DNA of 8,067 bases. Source: Oligoflexia bacterium. GTDB lineage: Bacteria > Bdellovibrionota > UBA1018. The stretch is from the NCBI GenBank assembly GCA_903858195.1, contig CAIOHW010000213.1, forward strand, positions 1 through 8,067, read 5' to 3'. Below, piece by piece: positions 6,005-8,067 of this stretch. How positions within the stretch are numbered: position 1 is the first letter of the stretch; each line of letters begins with the position of its first letter. Under the pieces are notes generated by a model, which worked only from the letters and a program-made list of their open reading frames with translations, had not been told where the DNA came from and did no database searches. Both the position numbers and the translations under genes were made by a program.

Positions 6005-6019
6005 GGGACAATTTGTCGC
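6005..6019 (+). promoter_or_regulatory. Candidate regulator-binding palindrome, copy C (CBS-regulator enhancer)
   Basis: This reads GGGACAATTTGTCGC, with a perfect inner palindrome GACAA-T-TTGTC. It is centred about 175 bases upstream of the predicted sigma-54 start of the CBS-regulator operon. Fourteen of its 15 bases recur at copy A in front of ccoI. It also overlaps the proposed TTG start of the DUF192 gene, so a bound protein could affect that gene too. Confidence 0.6.
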
Positions 6020-6498
6020 GCAATCGCTCTCGAGGCTTTAGCATCATCACCATGGCCCTCGCACTGGTCACGCTGCTCTTGCCTCAGGCTCTCCCCGTCC
6101 ACTCCTTCAAAGTCTGCGGCCGTAGCCTTGCCCTGGAGATCGCCTCCACCCGCGAGTCACGGGCCGTGGGCCTCATGCACCGCACCTCGGTCTCCGAGGG
6201 TACGGGGATGCTCTTCGTCTATCCCCGAGAAGAACCCCTTCGCTTTTGGATGAAAAACGTCCCGATGGACATCGACATCGGCTTCTTTGATTCCAAGGGC
6301 GCACTCGTGGCTTGGCAGACCCTGGCGGGTACAAAGCAGGGCCTCGCCGACGCCCAGTACCCCATCTACGAGAGCCAGGCTCCCGCCCGCTATGCCATCG
6401 AACTGACTCGCGGATTCTTTCGTTCGGCAAAGAAAGCGGGCTGCAGTCTTCAGCCCCTGCCCGATGCAACGAAACTTCGCATCGCGATCGAACCGTGA
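6013..6498 (+). CDS. DUF192 family protein, predicted exported
   Basis: DUF192 proteins are small beta-rich proteins of unknown biochemical role, often exported. The family core is clear: LALEIASTRESRAVGLMHRT, then GMLFVYPREEPLRFWMKN, then the DIDIGFFDSKG segment and PARYAIEL-RGFF near the end. In place of the common short loop there is a QTLAGTKQGLADAQYPIYES insert. The start is uncertain. The first ATG at 6052 gives 148 residues beginning MALALVTLLLP, a hydrophobic stretch without basic residues and with no nearby Shine-Dalgarno. The TTG at 6013 gives 161 residues beginning MSRNRSRGFSIIT, a proper basic-then-hydrophobic signal peptide, with AGGCGG upstream; I chose this one. The cleavage site was not determined. 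The 3' end overlaps the convergent dioxygenase gene by 49 bases. Its 5' end is divergent from the CBS-regulator operon, which may be chance neighbourhood. Confidence 0.88.
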   Translation: MSRNRSRGFSIITMALALVTLLLPQALPVHSFKVCGRSLALEIASTRESRAVGLMHRTSVSEGTGMLFVYPREEPLRFWMKNVPMDIDIGFFDSKGALVAWQTLAGTKQGLADAQYPIYESQAPARYAIELTRGFFRSAKKAGCSLQPLPDATKLRIAIEP

Positions 6499-7253
6499 TC
6501 GATTGAATCCCAAACCCAGTCCACCTGGTCACTGGGACAAATAGCACCGGCTGCGACCAAAAACGGATACCAGTGGTCCGGGGTCGGAATCGAAAGTCTT
6601 CCCGCTTCCGTCTCTGTCGCATGGTCGATCAACGAATCGAAATCCCGCGCGTCCAACCGCTCCTTGACCCAGGCATCGAACTCCGCAGCCCACGACGCGG
6701 GCGCGGCGCGCTCGTTCCAGTCGATTCGCCTAAGATTATGGACAATGTTTCCGCTCCCCAGGATCAGGATTCCCTGTTCCCGCAGGGGCCTGAGCTTGGC
6801 TCCGAGCTCAAAATGAAAGCGCGCACCCTCATCCATCGCAATCGAGAGCTGCACGACCGGGATATCAGCCTCGGGGTACATGTGCTTGAGCACGCTCCAA
6901 GCCCCGTGATCCAGGCCCCACTCGTCCGAGTCGCCCGCATCATTGCCATCGATCTGGGGAATGCTCACCACCGTCTGGACAAGCTCGGCAATCTCGCGAC
7001 TCCCCGGGGCCGGGTACTCGACCTCAAACAGGGCTCGCGGAAATCCGCCAAAATCATGGATCGTCCGGGGCTGCGCCATGCGCGTCACCCACAGACCCTC
7101 GGTCATCCAGTGGGCCGAGATGCACACAATGCCGCGCGGGCGCGGGAGCTCTCTTCCGAGTGCCCCCAACGCCCGCGTGTAGTCATTCTTGGCCAGCGCA
7201 TTCATCGGGCTCCCGTGCCCGATGAATGCAACCGGCATTTCTGGATTTGGCAT
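6450..7253 (-). CDS. ygiD: LigB-type extradiol dioxygenase (4,5-DOPA dioxygenase / YgiD family)
   Basis: This 267-residue cytoplasmic enzyme belongs to the class III extradiol ring-cleavage dioxygenases. It matches the YgiD/DODA branch from end to end: AFIGHGSPMNAL (H13), CISAHWM (H48), HDFGGFPRALFEVEYPAPG, GLDHGAWSVLKHMYP (H116), PVVQLSI, GSGNIVHNLR (H172), PTPDHWYPFL (H227) and the IAMRSF tail. The histidines at 13, 48 and 227 correspond to the metal ligands of this family, with H116 and H172 near the active site. The expected reaction is opening of a catechol ring such as DOPA with oxygen, but the natural substrate of bacterial members is mostly unknown. Length is normal. The ATG at 7253 follows AAGG/GGTCGG in the ahcY tail. 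It lies 11 bases downstream of ahcY and is probably cotranscribed with it, and its last 49 bases overlap the DUF192 gene on the other strand. Confidence 0.93.
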   Translation of the reverse strand: MPNPEMPVAFIGHGSPMNALAKNDYTRALGALGRELPRPRGIVCISAHWMTEGLWVTRMAQPRTIHDFGGFPRALFEVEYPAPGSREIAELVQTVVSIPQIDGNDAGDSDEWGLDHGAWSVLKHMYPEADIPVVQLSIAMDEGARFHFELGAKLRPLREQGILILGSGNIVHNLRRIDWNERAAPASWAAEFDAWVKERLDARDFDSLIDHATETEAGRLSIPTPDHWYPFLVAAGAICPSDQVDWVWDSIDHGSIAMRSFVASGRG

Positions 7254-7264
7254 CCGACCCGACC

Positions 7265-8067
7265 TTAGTACCGGTAGGTGTCCTGCTTGTACGGACCCTG
7301 AACGCCTACTCCGATGTACTTGGCCTGCTGCTCGGTGAGGGTCGTGAGCTTGGCGTTCAGCTTCTTGAGCTGGAGCCTGGCCACCTTCTCATCGAGGTGC
7401 TTCGGGAGCGTGTGCACACCGAGCGGATACTTTGAAGTCTGCGAGAACAGCTCGATCTGGGCGATCGTCTGGTTGGCAAACGACGAGGACATCACATAGC
7501 TCGGGTGACCCGTGCCGCAACCGAGATTCACAAGCCTGCCCTTGGCAAGCAGGATGATGCGGTTTCCGTTCGGAAAGATCACGTGATCCACCTGCGGCTT
7601 GATCTCTTCCCACTTGTACTTCTCGATCGAGGCGACATCGATCTCGTTGTCAAAATGCCCGATATTGCACACGATCGCCTGGTCCTTCATCTGGATCATG
7701 TGGTCGTGGGTGATCACGTTGTAGTTGCCGGTCGCAGTGACAAAGATGTCAGCCTGCGAGCAAGCTTCATCCATCGTCACGACCCGGTAGCCTTCCATCG
7801 CGGCCTGGAGCGCGCAGATCGGGTCGATCTCGGTGACCCACACCTGGGCGGAGAGTGCGCGCAGTGCCTGCGCCGATCCCTTGCCGACGTCTCCGTAGCC
7901 TGCAACGACAGCGACCTTGCCTGCAATCATCACGTCGGTTGCACGCTTGATGCCGTCAACCAGCGACTCGCGGCAGCCATAGAGGTTGTCAAACTTCGAC
8001 TTCGTGACCGAGTCATTGACATTGATCGCCGGAAACTTGAGCTCTCCGCGCTCGTGCATCTGCTGGA
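7265..8067 (-). CDS. ahcY: S-adenosylhomocysteine hydrolase, C-terminal part (5' end outside window)
   Basis: The enzyme splits S-adenosylhomocysteine into adenosine and homocysteine in the activated methyl cycle. The window holds about 267 codons; the N-terminal substrate-binding part lies beyond base 8067 and the reading frame is open through the edge. Seen, counting from the M at 8059: FPAINVNDSVTKSKFDN, carrying the family's catalytic Lys-Asp-Asn residues (K20 or K22 region, D24, N25), and YGC with C29; the NAD-binding loop GYGDVGKG at 54-61; ATGNYNVIT; CNIGHFDNEID; the LVNLGCGTGHPSYVMS segment; and the conserved C-terminal tail PYKQDTYRY, whose Lys and Tyr reach into the partner subunit's NAD site. 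The stop is TAA at 7267-7265. All visible parts are intact, with no insertion or frameshift. The downstream dioxygenase starts 11 bases later. The promoter, and any SAH-responsive riboswitch, would be outside the window. Confidence 0.98.
   Translation of the reverse strand, partial: QQMHERGELKFPAINVNDSVTKSKFDNLYGCRESLVDGIKRATDVMIAGKVAVVAGYGDVGKGSAQALRALSAQVWVTEIDPICALQAAMEGYRVVTMDEACSQADIFVTATGNYNVITHDHMIQMKDQAIVCNIGHFDNEIDVASIEKYKWEEIKPQVDHVIFPNGNRIILLAKGRLVNLGCGTGHPSYVMSSSFANQTIAQIELFSQTSKYPLGVHTLPKHLDEKVARLQLKKLNAKLTTLTEQQAKYIGVGVQGPYKQDTYRY

Noticed and set aside
5215..6012. Long open plus-strand frame running from 5215 into the DUF192 gene
   Set aside because: It is antisense to the regulator and the CBS gene, its translation up to about 6012 is arginine/histidine-rich with no recognisable domain, and it passes through the control region. 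Only the part from about 6013 onward is a real protein.
6515..6536. Inverted repeat CCCAGT-N10-ACTGGG just after the DUF192 stop, possible terminator
   Set aside because: The stem is only 6 pairs, the loop is 10 bases, no T-run follows, and it lies within the coding sequence of the dioxygenase (QVDWVWD region).
6531..6545. GGGACAAATAGCACC, a possible further copy of the regulator palindrome
   Set aside because: Only the GGGACAA half agrees; the second half site is lost, and it lies inside the dioxygenase coding sequence away from any promoter signal.

Overview
This is an ordinary-looking chromosomal segment from a GC-rich, Gram-negative-type bacterium that respires with a cbb3-type (high-affinity, copper-containing) terminal oxidase and uses sigma-54 (RpoN) promoters. 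The exact lineage cannot be fixed from the sequence. A maturation-first cco order, a PAS-kinase/NtrC-type regulator pair and abundant sigma-54 signals would suit a Deltaproteobacteria- or Bdellovibrionota-like organism, but other phyla remain possible. There are eight confident protein genes, two of them cut by the window ends, and no RNA gene, mobile element, CRISPR array or gene-free stretch above 300 bases.

Layout. (1) Bases 1-2731, minus strand: ccoI (copper P1B-ATPase), ccoS (small assembly protein) and the first 52 codons of ccoN (catalytic oxidase subunit), each joined to the next by a 4-base ATGA overlap. (2) Bases 2732-2900: a 169-base divergent control region. (3) Bases 2901-4010, plus strand: a soluble PAS-domain histidine kinase. 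(4) Bases 3974-5395, minus strand: an NtrC-family response regulator that converges on the kinase and overlaps it by 37 bases. (5) Bases 5401-5820, minus strand: a small two-CBS-domain protein just upstream of, and probably cotranscribed with, the regulator. (6) Bases 5821-6012: a second control region. (7) Bases 6013-6498, plus strand: an exported DUF192 protein. (8) Bases 6450-8067, minus strand: ahcY (S-adenosylhomocysteine hydrolase, N-terminus outside the window) followed by a LigB-type extradiol (4,5-DOPA) dioxygenase, whose 3' end overlaps the DUF192 gene by 49 bases.

The most interesting signal is regulatory. Both control regions hold a near-consensus sigma-54 promoter (GG-N10-GC with TTGCT at -12), one firing into ccoISN and one into the CBS-regulator operon. 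Each promoter has a pair of copies of one 15-base imperfect palindrome (type GGGACAATTTGTCGC) lying 86-175 bases upstream, the usual place for NtrC-type enhancers. Within each pair the copies are close to a whole number of helical turns apart (41 and 21 bases). I infer a compact local circuit: the PAS kinase phosphorylates the NtrC-type regulator, which binds the palindromes and, with sigma-54, switches on copper loading and assembly of the cbb3 oxidase as well as its own operon including the CBS protein. The palindrome resembles the RegA/RegR/PrrA redox-regulator box as I recall it, and both regulator types use a Fis-like helix-turn-helix. This would be sigma-54/enhancer control of cbb3 oxidase instead of the familiar FNR/FixK control.
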